The position numbers and the translations under genes are program-made. Positions 16,333-23,247 of a stretch of 64,000 bases of DNA are shown in pieces. Under the pieces are notes generated by a model, which had not been told where the DNA came from, did no database searches, and saw only the letters and a list, made by a program, of their open reading frames with translations. The DNA lies in the NCBI RefSeq assembly GCF_900167525.1, contig NZ_FUZQ01000001.1, forward strand, positions 496,001 to 560,000. Direction: 5' to 3'. Position 1 is the first letter of the stretch. Each line of letters starts with the position of its first letter. The stretch comes from Krasilnikoviella flava. Lineage in GTDB: Bacteria > Actinomycetota > Actinomycetes > Actinomycetales > Cellulomonadaceae.

Positions 16333-18146
16333 GGCCGGCGCGCGGTGCGCAGGAGCCGGCCGATCGTGGGCGCGACCTGCGCGGGCGTCGGCGGCTCGTC
16401 CTGCGCGGCCGTCGGGACGGGCGACGCGACGGTCCCCACCCGGACCCCCGTGGGCGGGAACACCGGCGGCCGGGCCGGGGTCGTGCCCTCCCGCGCAGGG
16501 GTGACGCGCTCGGGGGCGGCGTCGCCCTCCGGGGCACCCGGGCGCTCCGGGGACGCGTCGTCGTCCACCTTGCTCGCGGCGGACGGGTCGACGTCGGAGG
16601 GGTCGGTGTCGGCAGGAGCGGTGTCGGACGGGTGGGTGTCGGACGGGTGGGTGTCGGACGGGTCGCCCTCGTGGGGCTCGCCGTAGGTCGAGGCGTAGAC
16701 CATCCGGCTGTCGCCCTTCACGCCGGCGAGCGCGACGCCGGTGAGCGGCACGCCGTTGATCCGCAGCCGCTCCGCGGCCTCGGCCAGGACGCTGCGCGCG
16801 GTCCGGCCCGCGGTCGTGACGAGCACGACGCAGTCCGCGAAGGCACCGAGGATCGTGGCGTCCGCGGCCGCGAGCACCGGCGGCGCGTCGATGACGAGCA
16901 CCTCGGCCGCGTCCCGGGCCGCCTCGACCGTCGCGCGGACCCGGTCCGTCGCCAGGTAGTCCGCGGGGTCCATCGTCGGGTCGTAGAGCGCGAGGAAGCG
17001 CAGGTTGGGCACCTGCGTGGGGCGCAGCCCGTCCGGGTCGGTCCCCGGGCCGTTCGTGCGCGGCAGCAGGCCCTCCAGGTCCGGCCGGCGCAGGTCGCCC
17101 GACACCGCGACGGTGGCCCGCCCGCTCATCGCCCACGACGCCGCGAGGTTGGCGGCGATGAACGACCGCGGTGCGTGCGGGTCGGTGGCGGTCACGACGA
17201 CCACGGCGTGCTCGCGGTCCTGCATCGCCACGTGCAGGGCGGTGCGCAGCTCCCGGATCGACTCGGTGAACGGCGAGGCCACCCGGCTCGAGATCGGCAG
17301 CACCGGCGTGCGGCGGTACGACCTGGCGGCCTTGGTCACCCCGTAGAGCTCGGCGAGCACGGGCACGCCCGCGGCGACGGCGGCGTCGGACCGGCCACGC
17401 AGCCGGGAGTCCAGCGCGCGCCGTGCCAGGGCGAGCCCGATGCCGATCGCGAGCCCGGCGAGCGCACCCAGGAGGACGATGCTGGCCCGGGGCAGCCCGA
17501 CGACCACGGCCGACGAGCCCGTCGCCGGGACGAGCACCTGCGCGGGGGTCACGATCGACTCCAGGGTGCTCCGGCTCGCCGACAGGGTCTGGTACTGGTC
17601 GATGATCGTGGAGCGCTCCGCGCCCGCCAGGGGGTCCTTCGGCGCGTCCTTCACCTGCTTGTCCACGGTGTCGAGCTGGTCGCGCAGGGCGTCGCGCCGG
17701 GCGTCGATCTCGGTGATCTGGTCGTCGATGACGCCGGGCAGGCTGTCGACGTACGCGGACGCGACCCCGTTGGCCAGCTCGACCGCGCCGCCCGGGGTGC
17801 CCGCCGTGGTGGTGACGGTCATGATCCCGGTGGTGGCGTCGAACACTCCCGACACCTGGGCGGCGAGCGCCTTCGGGTCCGCCCCGGCGGCCACGGCCTT
17901 GCCGGCCGTCTGGAGCACGCCGGGGGCCTCGACGAGGCCGGGGTCGGTGTCGACGCTGGTCGTGGTGGCCGCCGGGGTCGTGCTGTCGCCCAGGTCGACC
18001 GAGTTGATCTGGACGGTGGCGGTCGCCTCGAACACCTCGGGCTTGCGGTCCGCGTAGACGGTCGCCGCCGCCAGGGCGAGCACGATCGAGGCGACGAGGA
18101 AGTACTTGCCCTCCCACATCACCCGCAGGAACTCTCGAACGGTCAT
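16329..18146 (-). CDS. Wzz-type chain-length protein fused to a degenerate BY-kinase domain
   Basis: 605 residues. Membrane segments at about 14-32 and 210-232 flank a Wzz-like extracytoplasmic domain (about 35-205). The cytosolic half matches bacterial tyrosine kinases in order but not in key residues: the P-loop region reads TATDPHAPRSFIAAN (about 314-328) with no GKT/S, and the Walker A' VDADLRRP is VSGDLRRP. Walker B (VLVIDAPPV, about 413) is intact. The tail has no tyrosine cluster, only Asp/Ser/Thr/Pro repeats. The protein probably still sets chain length or scaffolds polymerisation but is unlikely to bind ATP normally. ATGA overlap with the upstream GT4. Confidence 0.83.
   Translation of the reverse strand: MTVREFLRVMWEGKYFLVASIVLALAAATVYADRKPEVFEATATVQINSVDLGDSTTPAATTTSVDTDPGLVEAPGVLQTAGKAVAAGADPKALAAQVSGVFDATTGIMTVTTTAGTPGGAVELANGVASAYVDSLPGVIDDQITEIDARRDALRDQLDTVDKQVKDAPKDPLAGAERSTIIDQYQTLSASRSTLESIVTPAQVLVPATGSSAVVVGLPRASIVLLGALAGLAIGIGLALARRALDSRLRGRSDAAVAAGVPVLAELYGVTKAARSYRRTPVLPISSRVASPFTESIRELRTALHVAMQDREHAVVVVTATDPHAPRSFIAANLAASWAMSGRATVAVSGDLRRPDLEGLLPRTNGPGTDPDGLRPTQVPNLRFLALYDPTMDPADYLATDRVRATVEAARDAAEVLVIDAPPVLAAADATILGAFADCVVLVTTAGRTARSVLAEAAERLRINGVPLTGVALAGVKGDSRMVYASTYGEPHEGDPSDTHPSDTHPSDTAPADTDPSDVDPSAASKVDDDASPERPGAPEGDAAPERVTPAREGTTPARPPVFPPTGVRVGTVASPVPTAAQDEPPTPAQVAPTIGRLLRTARRP
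16621..16664 (-). repeat. 15-bp in-frame minisatellite in the Wzz/BY-kinase-like gene
   Basis: Three near-identical copies of GTGTCGGACGGGTGG (plus strand) at 16621, 16636 and 16651 encode repeated DTHPS-type pentapeptides in the cytosolic tail, followed by diverged DTDPSDVDPS units. Copy number could change by slippage without breaking the frame. Confidence 0.75.
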
Positions 18147-19300
18147 CGGCCCTCGATCTCCCTGTGCGTGCCCGACACCCCGGCGACCGCGACCTCCTGC
18201 GCCACCACGGCCTGGAGCCGGGCGACGAACGCGTCCCGGGAGAACCCCTTCACGTGCACCCCGATGGCCTCCTGGTCCCAGGAGCGCGCCAGCGCGGCCT
18301 CGATCCCCTCGGCGACGGGCGCCGCCTCGGGGCTCTCCACGTACAGGCCCGTCACGCCGTCGACGACGGTGTCGAGGTAGCCGCCCGTGCCGAGCGTCAC
18401 CGCGGGCACGCCGAACGCCGCAGCCTCCAGCGGCGTCAGGCCGTAGTCCTCGTAGGACGTCGCCACGAGCAGCGACGCGTGGGCGTACAGCCAGCGCAGC
18501 TGCGCGTCGTCGACCTTGCCGACGAACCGCACGCCGTTCCCCGCCAGCCGCTCGAGCCGCTCGCGGTCGGGGCCGACGCCGACGACCACCAGGGGCAGGC
18601 GCAGGCGCCGGGCGGCCGCGACGACGACGTCGACGTTCTTGTACGGCAGGAGCCGCGCCACGCAGAGCAGGTAGCCCGGGGCCAGACCGGGCACGGCGGC
18701 GGCAGGGCCGTCGGGATCCATCGCGGGCGGGGGCGGGACCACCTCGGCCTCGATGCCGTACACCTCCTGGACGGCCCGTCGGGCCACCGTGGAGACGGCG
18801 AGGTACACGTCCGCTCGTGCGGCGGCGTCCGCGTCGGACCTCCGCAGGCCGGGGCCGAGGAGGTCGAGCGCCGACCCGGCGAGCCCCGTGCGCCACAGGT
18901 CCTTCCACGTCCGGCCGGACGCCCCGGAGAGGTACCTGTCCCGCTGGTACAACCAGCGGGCGGGCGCGTAGCAGTACACGACGGTGCGCCGGGCGCCGCG
19001 GTAGCGGTGCGCCCAGCCGCTCGAGCTGGCGAGCAGCACGTCGGCGTCGACGGGCTGGCTCTCGACCGCACCCCGCAGCAGCGGCAGGGCCAGCCGGTGG
19101 TTGCGCCGCAGCGGCCCGACCCGGTCCAGTCGCGACGGACGCACGTCCACCTCGGCGAACTCGGGGAACGTCCCGTCCGGGTGGTACAGCGTCGTGTAGA
19201 GCGGCGCCGACGGGAAGGCCTGGGCCATCGTCAGCGCCACCCGCTCGGCGCCGCCGCGCTGGGTCAGGTAGTCGTGCGCCAGTGCCACCGTCGGGCCCAT
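18143..19300 (-). CDS. Family 4 glycosyltransferase
   Basis: 385 residues, GT-B fold. The N-terminal VALAHDYLTQRGGAERVAL is the classic WbaZ/mannosyltransferase-type opening. YLLCVARLLPYKNVDVVV begins the C-terminal domain, and EDYGLTPLEAAAFGVPAV near residue 288 is the sugar-nucleotide loop. The ATG at 19300 has a strong GAGGAGGA ribosome site 5 nt upstream. First gene of the leftward operon 19300-15127, with motif copy C 75 nt upstream of the start. Mannosyltransferase activity is a guess from the opening motif. Confidence 0.87.
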   Translation of the reverse strand: MGPTVALAHDYLTQRGGAERVALTMAQAFPSAPLYTTLYHPDGTFPEFAEVDVRPSRLDRVGPLRRNHRLALPLLRGAVESQPVDADVLLASSSGWAHRYRGARRTVVYCYAPARWLYQRDRYLSGASGRTWKDLWRTGLAGSALDLLGPGLRRSDADAAARADVYLAVSTVARRAVQEVYGIEAEVVPPPPAMDPDGPAAAVPGLAPGYLLCVARLLPYKNVDVVVAAARRLRLPLVVVGVGPDRERLERLAGNGVRFVGKVDDAQLRWLYAHASLLVATSYEDYGLTPLEAAAFGVPAVTLGTGGYLDTVVDGVTGLYVESPEAAPVAEGIEAALARSWDQEAIGVHVKGFSRDAFVARLQAVVAQEVAVAGVSGTHREIEGR

Positions 19301-19375
19301 GGTTCCTCCTCGTGCGGACGGTCGAGACCGCCCGTCGAGCGTAAGGAGACCAGGGCACGGAATGGGCCCTGTGGA

Positions 19376-19393
19376 GGCCTTTCCACCCGGGTG
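19376..19393 (-). promoter_or_regulatory. Shared polysaccharide-cluster motif, copy C
   Basis: On the minus strand 19390-19376 reads CCGGGTGGAAAGGCC, 75 nt upstream of the ATG at 19300. It overlaps the palindrome CACCCGGGTG (19384-19393), the same palindrome core seen beside copy B. The 114-bp gap otherwise separates the polysaccharide operon from pth. Confidence 0.5.
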
Positions 19394-19414
19394 AAGAGCC
19401 CGGTCAGGCCCCGT

Positions 19415-20017
19415 TCACACCCTGGTGTGGAACTTGCCCTGCGCGGCGAGGAGCCCCTCGACGAGCACCATCTCGACGGCGTCGGCGGCGTCGTCGACGA
19501 GGATCGGGAGGTCCTTCCGCTCGGTGGCGGAGAAGTCCTTGAGGACGTGGTCGGCGGTGTCCGTACGACCCGGAGGCCGGCCGACGCCGACGCGGACGCG
19601 GACGTAGTCCTTGGTGCCGAGGGCCTTGGTGATGTCGCGCAGGCCGTTGTGCCCGCCCTCGCCGCCGCCGGACTTGAGCTTGACGGTGTCGAACGGGATG
19701 TCGACCTCGTCGTGCACCACGACCACCTGGGCCGGGTCCACGCCGTAGTACTTGACGAGGCCGGCGACCGGCCCGCCGGAGGTGTTCATGTACGTGGTGG
19801 GCTTGGCCAGCACGACCCGCGGGCCGGGGCGGCCGCCGGGCAGCACCCCGAGCCGCGTCTCGGCGACGACGGCCTGGGCGCGCGCGTGCCGGGAGAACCG
19901 GGCGCCGGTGCGCTCGGCCAGCAGGTCGAGCACCATCTGCCCGACGTTGTGCCGGTTGGCCGCATACTTCGGCCCGGGGTTGCCCAGCCCCACGACGAGC
20001 CACGGGGTGTCGGTCAT
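19415..20017 (-). CDS. pth: Peptidyl-tRNA hydrolase
   Basis: 200 residues, cytosolic; it releases tRNA from prematurely dropped peptidyl-tRNA. All catalytic positions of the Pth family are present: Asn13 (GLGNPG), His23 (NRHNVG), Asn78 (TTYMNTSG) and Asp103 (VHDEVD), at spacings matching the E. coli enzyme with small insertions. ATG at 20017. It follows rplY on the same strand, the usual actinobacterial order, with a long hairpin in the 109-bp gap. It forms the boundary of the polysaccharide cluster. Confidence 0.96.
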   Translation of the reverse strand: MTDTPWLVVGLGNPGPKYAANRHNVGQMVLDLLAERTGARFSRHARAQAVVAETRLGVLPGGRPGPRVVLAKPTTYMNTSGGPVAGLVKYYGVDPAQVVVVHDEVDIPFDTVKLKSGGGEGGHNGLRDITKALGTKDYVRVRVGVGRPPGRTDTADHVLKDFSATERKDLPILVDDAADAVEMVLVEGLLAAQGKFHTRV

Positions 20018-20052
20018 CGGGTGTCGGTTCCTCTCCTGCGCCTGCCCGGGAT

Positions 20053-20116
20053 CGCTGTGAGCATGATTTTGGCCCACCTCCTCGCGGGGAAGTGGGCCAA
20101 AATCGCGCTCACGGCG
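20053..20116 (-). terminator. 25-bp near-perfect inverted repeat between rplY and pth
   Basis: Arms at 20053-20077 and 20092-20116 pair at 22 of 25 positions, with a 14-nt loop; the uninterrupted inner core is GATTTTGGCCCAC against its complement. It begins 11 nt after the rplY stop. There is no U-tract, so it may be a terminator, an RNA processing or stability hairpin, or a repeat insertion. It lies 36-99 nt upstream of the pth start. Confidence 0.6.
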
Positions 20117-20126
20117 GGGGGTGTGG

Positions 20127-20738
20127 TCAGCCCTCGGTGGACTCGGCGGCCTCGGCGGTCTCCTCGGCGGCCTCGCCCTCCTCGGCCTCCTCGGCGACCT
20201 CGCCGCGCGGCTCGGCGACGGCGACGACGGCGGCGTCCGGGTCGGTGAGCAGCGTGGCGCCCTCGGGCAGGGCGATCTCGCCGGCGGTGACGTGCTGGCC
20301 GGCCTCGAGGCCCTCGATCGAGACATCGACGGACTCGGGCAGGTTCGTGGCGAGGGCCTCGACCGACAGGGTCTGCGCCTCGACGAAGTGGATGGTGCCG
20401 GGGGCCGACTCGCCCACGACGTTCACGGTGACGTCGACGGCGATCTTCTCGCCGCGCTTCACCAGCAGCAGGTCGATGTGCTCGATGGTGCCGCGGACGG
20501 CGTCGCGCTGGATGTCCTTGATGACGGCCATCTCGGACTTGTCGTCCAGCTCGATGGTGAACAGCGCGTTGGAGTGGCGCGTGGCGAGCATCGTCTGGTG
20601 ACCCGGCAGGGTGATGTGCAGCGGGTCGGTGCCGTGCCCGTACAGGACGGCGGGGATCTTGTTCTCGCGACGGATGCGGCGGGCGGCGCCCTTGCCGAAC
20701 TCGGTGCGGGCCTCGGCGGCGAGCTTGATGTCGGACAC
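20127..20738 (-). CDS. rplY: 50S ribosomal protein L25/general stress protein Ctc
   Basis: 203 residues: an N-terminal 5S-rRNA-binding L25 domain (about 1-95, with [17 protein letters not shown]), a C-terminal TL5/Ctc domain (about 100-180) and a Glu/Ala-rich acidic tail ([19 protein letters not shown]), as usual for actinobacterial L25. The GTG at 20738 is chosen because AGGAG lies 9-10 nt upstream and the L25 alignment begins at [10 protein letters not shown]. Upstream of it is a 308-bp non-coding stretch with a leader hairpin. Confidence 0.94.
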   Translation of the reverse strand: MSDIKLAAEARTEFGKGAARRIRRENKIPAVLYGHGTDPLHITLPGHQTMLATRHSNALFTIELDDKSEMAVIKDIQRDAVRGTIEHIDLLLVKRGEKIAVDVTVNVVGESAPGTIHFVEAQTLSVEALATNLPESVDVSIEGLEAGQHVTAGEIALPEGATLLTDPDAAVVAVAEPRGEVAEEAEEGEAAEETAEAAESTEG

Positions 20739-21046
20739 GTGGATCACTCCTGGGATGTCTGTGCGTGCCGACGGCCAGAGGGAGCCGTCGGCTGTCCACG
20801 AGGAGTGTGGTCCCCGCGAACTTGCGGTTGCGTCGGCGTGGGACACGTGACGGACGCGATCGTGAGCGCGCCGTGGGGGCACCCGCAGAACGCGGTGCAC
20901 CGACAGCCGCCCAGTCGATCACGGAAATCCGACGGATCCTGCGCTGAGGGTGGCGGCCAGGTCGCAGGTGCTGGACCTGCACGACCCTGGTGACCGGCGC
21001 CCGTCAGACGTCCCTCGCCGAGGCAACCGGACGAGTATAGCCTCAC
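20739..21046 (-). promoter_or_regulatory. rplY upstream region with leader hairpin
   Basis: 308 bp without a gene. An 8-bp perfect inverted repeat GCCGACGG/CCGTCGGC lies at 20767-20774 and 20785-20792 with a 10-nt loop, 28-55 nt before the rplY start. It is a candidate autoregulatory or attenuation hairpin in the leader. I see no convincing -10/-35 pair and nothing else in the remainder, which also holds the 3' end region of the leftward GT2-GtrA gene. Confidence 0.4.
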
Positions 21047-22201
21047 TCAGGGCTGGGCGTGCTCGCCGGGGCGGTCCCCTGTGCGGCCCCGGGCCCGCGA
21101 GGTGCCCCGCGGGCGGTACACGACCTGCGCCTGGAAGACGAACCGCACGACGAACGCGACGAGGATGAGCACCGCCTGCACGAGCTCGGGGTGCGGCACG
21201 GCGCGCTCGACGATCCACCACAGCAGCAGCGTGCGCACGGCCGCCTCGGTGCCGTTGAACGCGAACGACCGCACGAACCGGCCCCAGAAGCCGTGCGCGC
21301 CCTCCCGCAGGTCGGCGAAGACGAACCGCTCCTGCAGCAGGAAGTTGATGACGATCGTCACGACGTTGGCCCAGACCACCGCGGGCAGGTAGTGCACCCC
21401 GAGCGCCTGGAGCCCGGCGAGGATCGCGAGGTTCAGCACGGCGCCGAGCGCGCCGATCAGCGCGAACGGGGACAGGCGGCCGAACCGCAGCAGCGTGAGC
21501 TGCTGCACGTAGCGCAGCCCGTTGGCGACGGTGGCCTTCGACCGGCCGGCGAACCGCTCCCCGAAGACGAACGGCTCCTCGACCACCACGAGCCGCTGCC
21601 GGGCGAGGATCTCGAGCAGGATCTTGAAGCCGCGCGGGCGCAGCGCGGCGAGGTCGACGGCGGCCCGGCGCACGACGAAGAACCCGGTCATGGGGTCGGA
21701 GACGTCGCGCAGCTTGACAGGGAACATCGACCGGGCGAGCAGCCCGGACGCCTTGGACACCCAGCGCCGGTAGCGGCCGTCGAGGCCGCCGGCGTCGCCG
21801 CGGCCGGTGTACCGGGAGGCAACGACGACGTCCGCCCCGGTCTCGCGGGCGGTGGCGAGGAGCACGGGCACCATCTCGGGCGGGTGCTGCAGGTCGCCGT
21901 CCATGACGACCACCCGCTCGCCGGTCGCGGCCCGCAGGCCGGCGACGACCGCCCCCGAGAGCCCGCCGTCGGGCACCTCGCGGTGGATCATCCGCACGGG
22001 CAGCGCGGACCGGGCGGCGACCTGCTCGATGACGGCGGGGGTGTCGTCGCGGGAGTCGTCGACGAACAGCACCTCGACGCCCCCGGGCACGACCTGCCCG
22101 CCGCCGTCGGGCCCGAGCGCGGCGGCCAGGCGGCGGACCAGCTCCGCGACGTTCGGCCCCTCGTTGTAGGTGGGGACCACCACGGTCACGTCCACCGTCA
22201 T
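21047..22201 (-). CDS. Polyprenol-phosphate glycosyltransferase with GtrA domain
   Basis: 384 residues. The N-terminal GT2 domain (1 to about 235) has VVVPTYNEGPNVAELV, the DGDLQHPPEM metal motif and SDPMTGFFVVRR, typical of dolichol/polyprenol-phosphate sugar synthases. The C-terminal GtrA-like domain (about 245-365) has four membrane segments (FALIGALGAVLNLAIL, then AVVWANVVTIVINFLL and two more). Such proteins load a sugar from a nucleotide donor onto a polyprenyl phosphate and may help flip it, for wall or surface glycan modification. ATG at 22201 with GGAGGGAC directly upstream. The gene is probably transcribed separately from prs, since a strong hairpin lies between them. Confidence 0.87.
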   Translation of the reverse strand: MTVDVTVVVPTYNEGPNVAELVRRLAAALGPDGGGQVVPGGVEVLFVDDSRDDTPAVIEQVAARSALPVRMIHREVPDGGLSGAVVAGLRAATGERVVVMDGDLQHPPEMVPVLLATARETGADVVVASRYTGRGDAGGLDGRYRRWVSKASGLLARSMFPVKLRDVSDPMTGFFVVRRAAVDLAALRPRGFKILLEILARQRLVVVEEPFVFGERFAGRSKATVANGLRYVQQLTLLRFGRLSPFALIGALGAVLNLAILAGLQALGVHYLPAVVWANVVTIVINFLLQERFVFADLREGAHGFWGRFVRSFAFNGTEAAVRTLLLWWIVERAVPHPELVQAVLILVAFVVRFVFQAQVVYRPRGTSRARGRTGDRPGEHAQP

Positions 22202-22222
22202 GTCCCTCCCCTCGGCGGACGA

Positions 22223-22256
22223 CGCGGCCCGGGGCGACGTGTCACCCCGGGCCGCG
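22223..22256 (-). terminator. Hairpin terminator after prs
   Basis: Perfect 12-bp arms CGCGGCCCGGGG and CCCCGGGCCGCG with a 10-nt loop lie 7-40 nt after the prs stop and before the GT2-GtrA start. No U-tract, as is common in high-GC actinobacteria. Confidence 0.7.
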
Positions 22257-22263
22257 ACGTCGC

Positions 22264-23247
22264 TCAGGCGTTGCCGTCGAACAGGCTCGTGACGGAGCCG
22301 TCGTCGAAGACCTCGCGGATGGCGCGAGCGACGAGCGGGGCGATGGACAGCACGGTGAGCTTGTCGAACCGCTTGTCGGCCGTGATCGGCAGCGTGTCGG
22401 TGACGACGACCTCGGTGGCGCCGCACTCCTGCAGGCGCTGCGCGGCGGGGTCCGACAGGACGCCGTGCGTGGCGGCCACGGTGACGGAGCGGGCCCCGGC
22501 GTCCATGACCACCTTGACGGCCTCGGCGATGGTGCCGCCGGTGTCGATGAGGTCGTCGACGAGCACGCAGTCGCGGCCCTCGACCTCGCCGACGACGCGG
22601 TTGGCGACGGCCTGGTTGGGGCGGGTGACGTCGCGCGTCTTGTGCACGAAGGCGAGCGGGCAGCCGCCCAGCTTGGCGGCCCACTGCTCGGCGACGCGGA
22701 TGCGGCCGGCGTCGGGCGAGACGACGGCGACGTTGGACAGGTCCACGCGGGTGCGCACGTAGTCGACCAGCACGGGCATGGCCCACAGGTGGTCCACGGG
22801 GCCGTCGAAGAAGCCCTGGATCTGCGGGGTGTGCAGGTCGACGCTGAGGACGCGGTCCGCGCCCGCGGTCTTCAGCATGTCGGCGACGAGCCGGGCCGAG
22901 ATCGGCTCGCGGCCGCGGCTCTTCTTGTCCTGGCGCGCGTACGCGTAGAACGGGGCCACCGCGGTGATCGAGCGCGCCGAGCCCCGCTTGGCGGCGTCGA
23001 CCATGAGCAGCTGCTCCATGAGCCACTGGTTCACCGGGGCGGTGTGGCTCTGCAGCAGGAAGATGTCCGAGCCGCGCACCGACTCGCTGAACCGCACGTA
23101 CGTCTCGCTGTTCGCGAAGTCGTAGGCCGAGACGGGCAGCAGCTCGATGCCGAGCTCCTTCGCCACGGCCTCCGCGAGCTCCGGGTGCGCCCGGCCGGTG
23201 GCGAGGACGAGCGTGCGCTCACCGGTTCCGGGGATGAAGTTGTTCAT
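22264..23247 (-). CDS. prs: Ribose-phosphate diphosphokinase (PRPP synthase)
   Basis: 327 residues, cytosolic; it makes PRPP from ribose-5-phosphate and ATP for nucleotides, His, Trp and the cell-wall arabinan precursor. Visible hallmarks are FANSETYVRFSESVRG, the YARQDKKSRGREPISA flexible ATP loop, VDLHTPQIQGFFDGPVDHL, VSPDAGRIR, and the PRPP loop DCVLVDDLIDTGGTI. The length is normal. Its ATG overlaps the glmU stop as ATGA, the conserved actinobacterial glmU-prs pairing that links envelope and nucleotide precursor supply. Confidence 0.97.
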   Translation of the reverse strand: MNNFIPGTGERTLVLATGRAHPELAEAVAKELGIELLPVSAYDFANSETYVRFSESVRGSDIFLLQSHTAPVNQWLMEQLLMVDAAKRGSARSITAVAPFYAYARQDKKSRGREPISARLVADMLKTAGADRVLSVDLHTPQIQGFFDGPVDHLWAMPVLVDYVRTRVDLSNVAVVSPDAGRIRVAEQWAAKLGGCPLAFVHKTRDVTRPNQAVANRVVGEVEGRDCVLVDDLIDTGGTIAEAVKVVMDAGARSVTVAATHGVLSDPAAQRLQECGATEVVVTDTLPITADKRFDKLTVLSIAPLVARAIREVFDDGSVTSLFDGNA

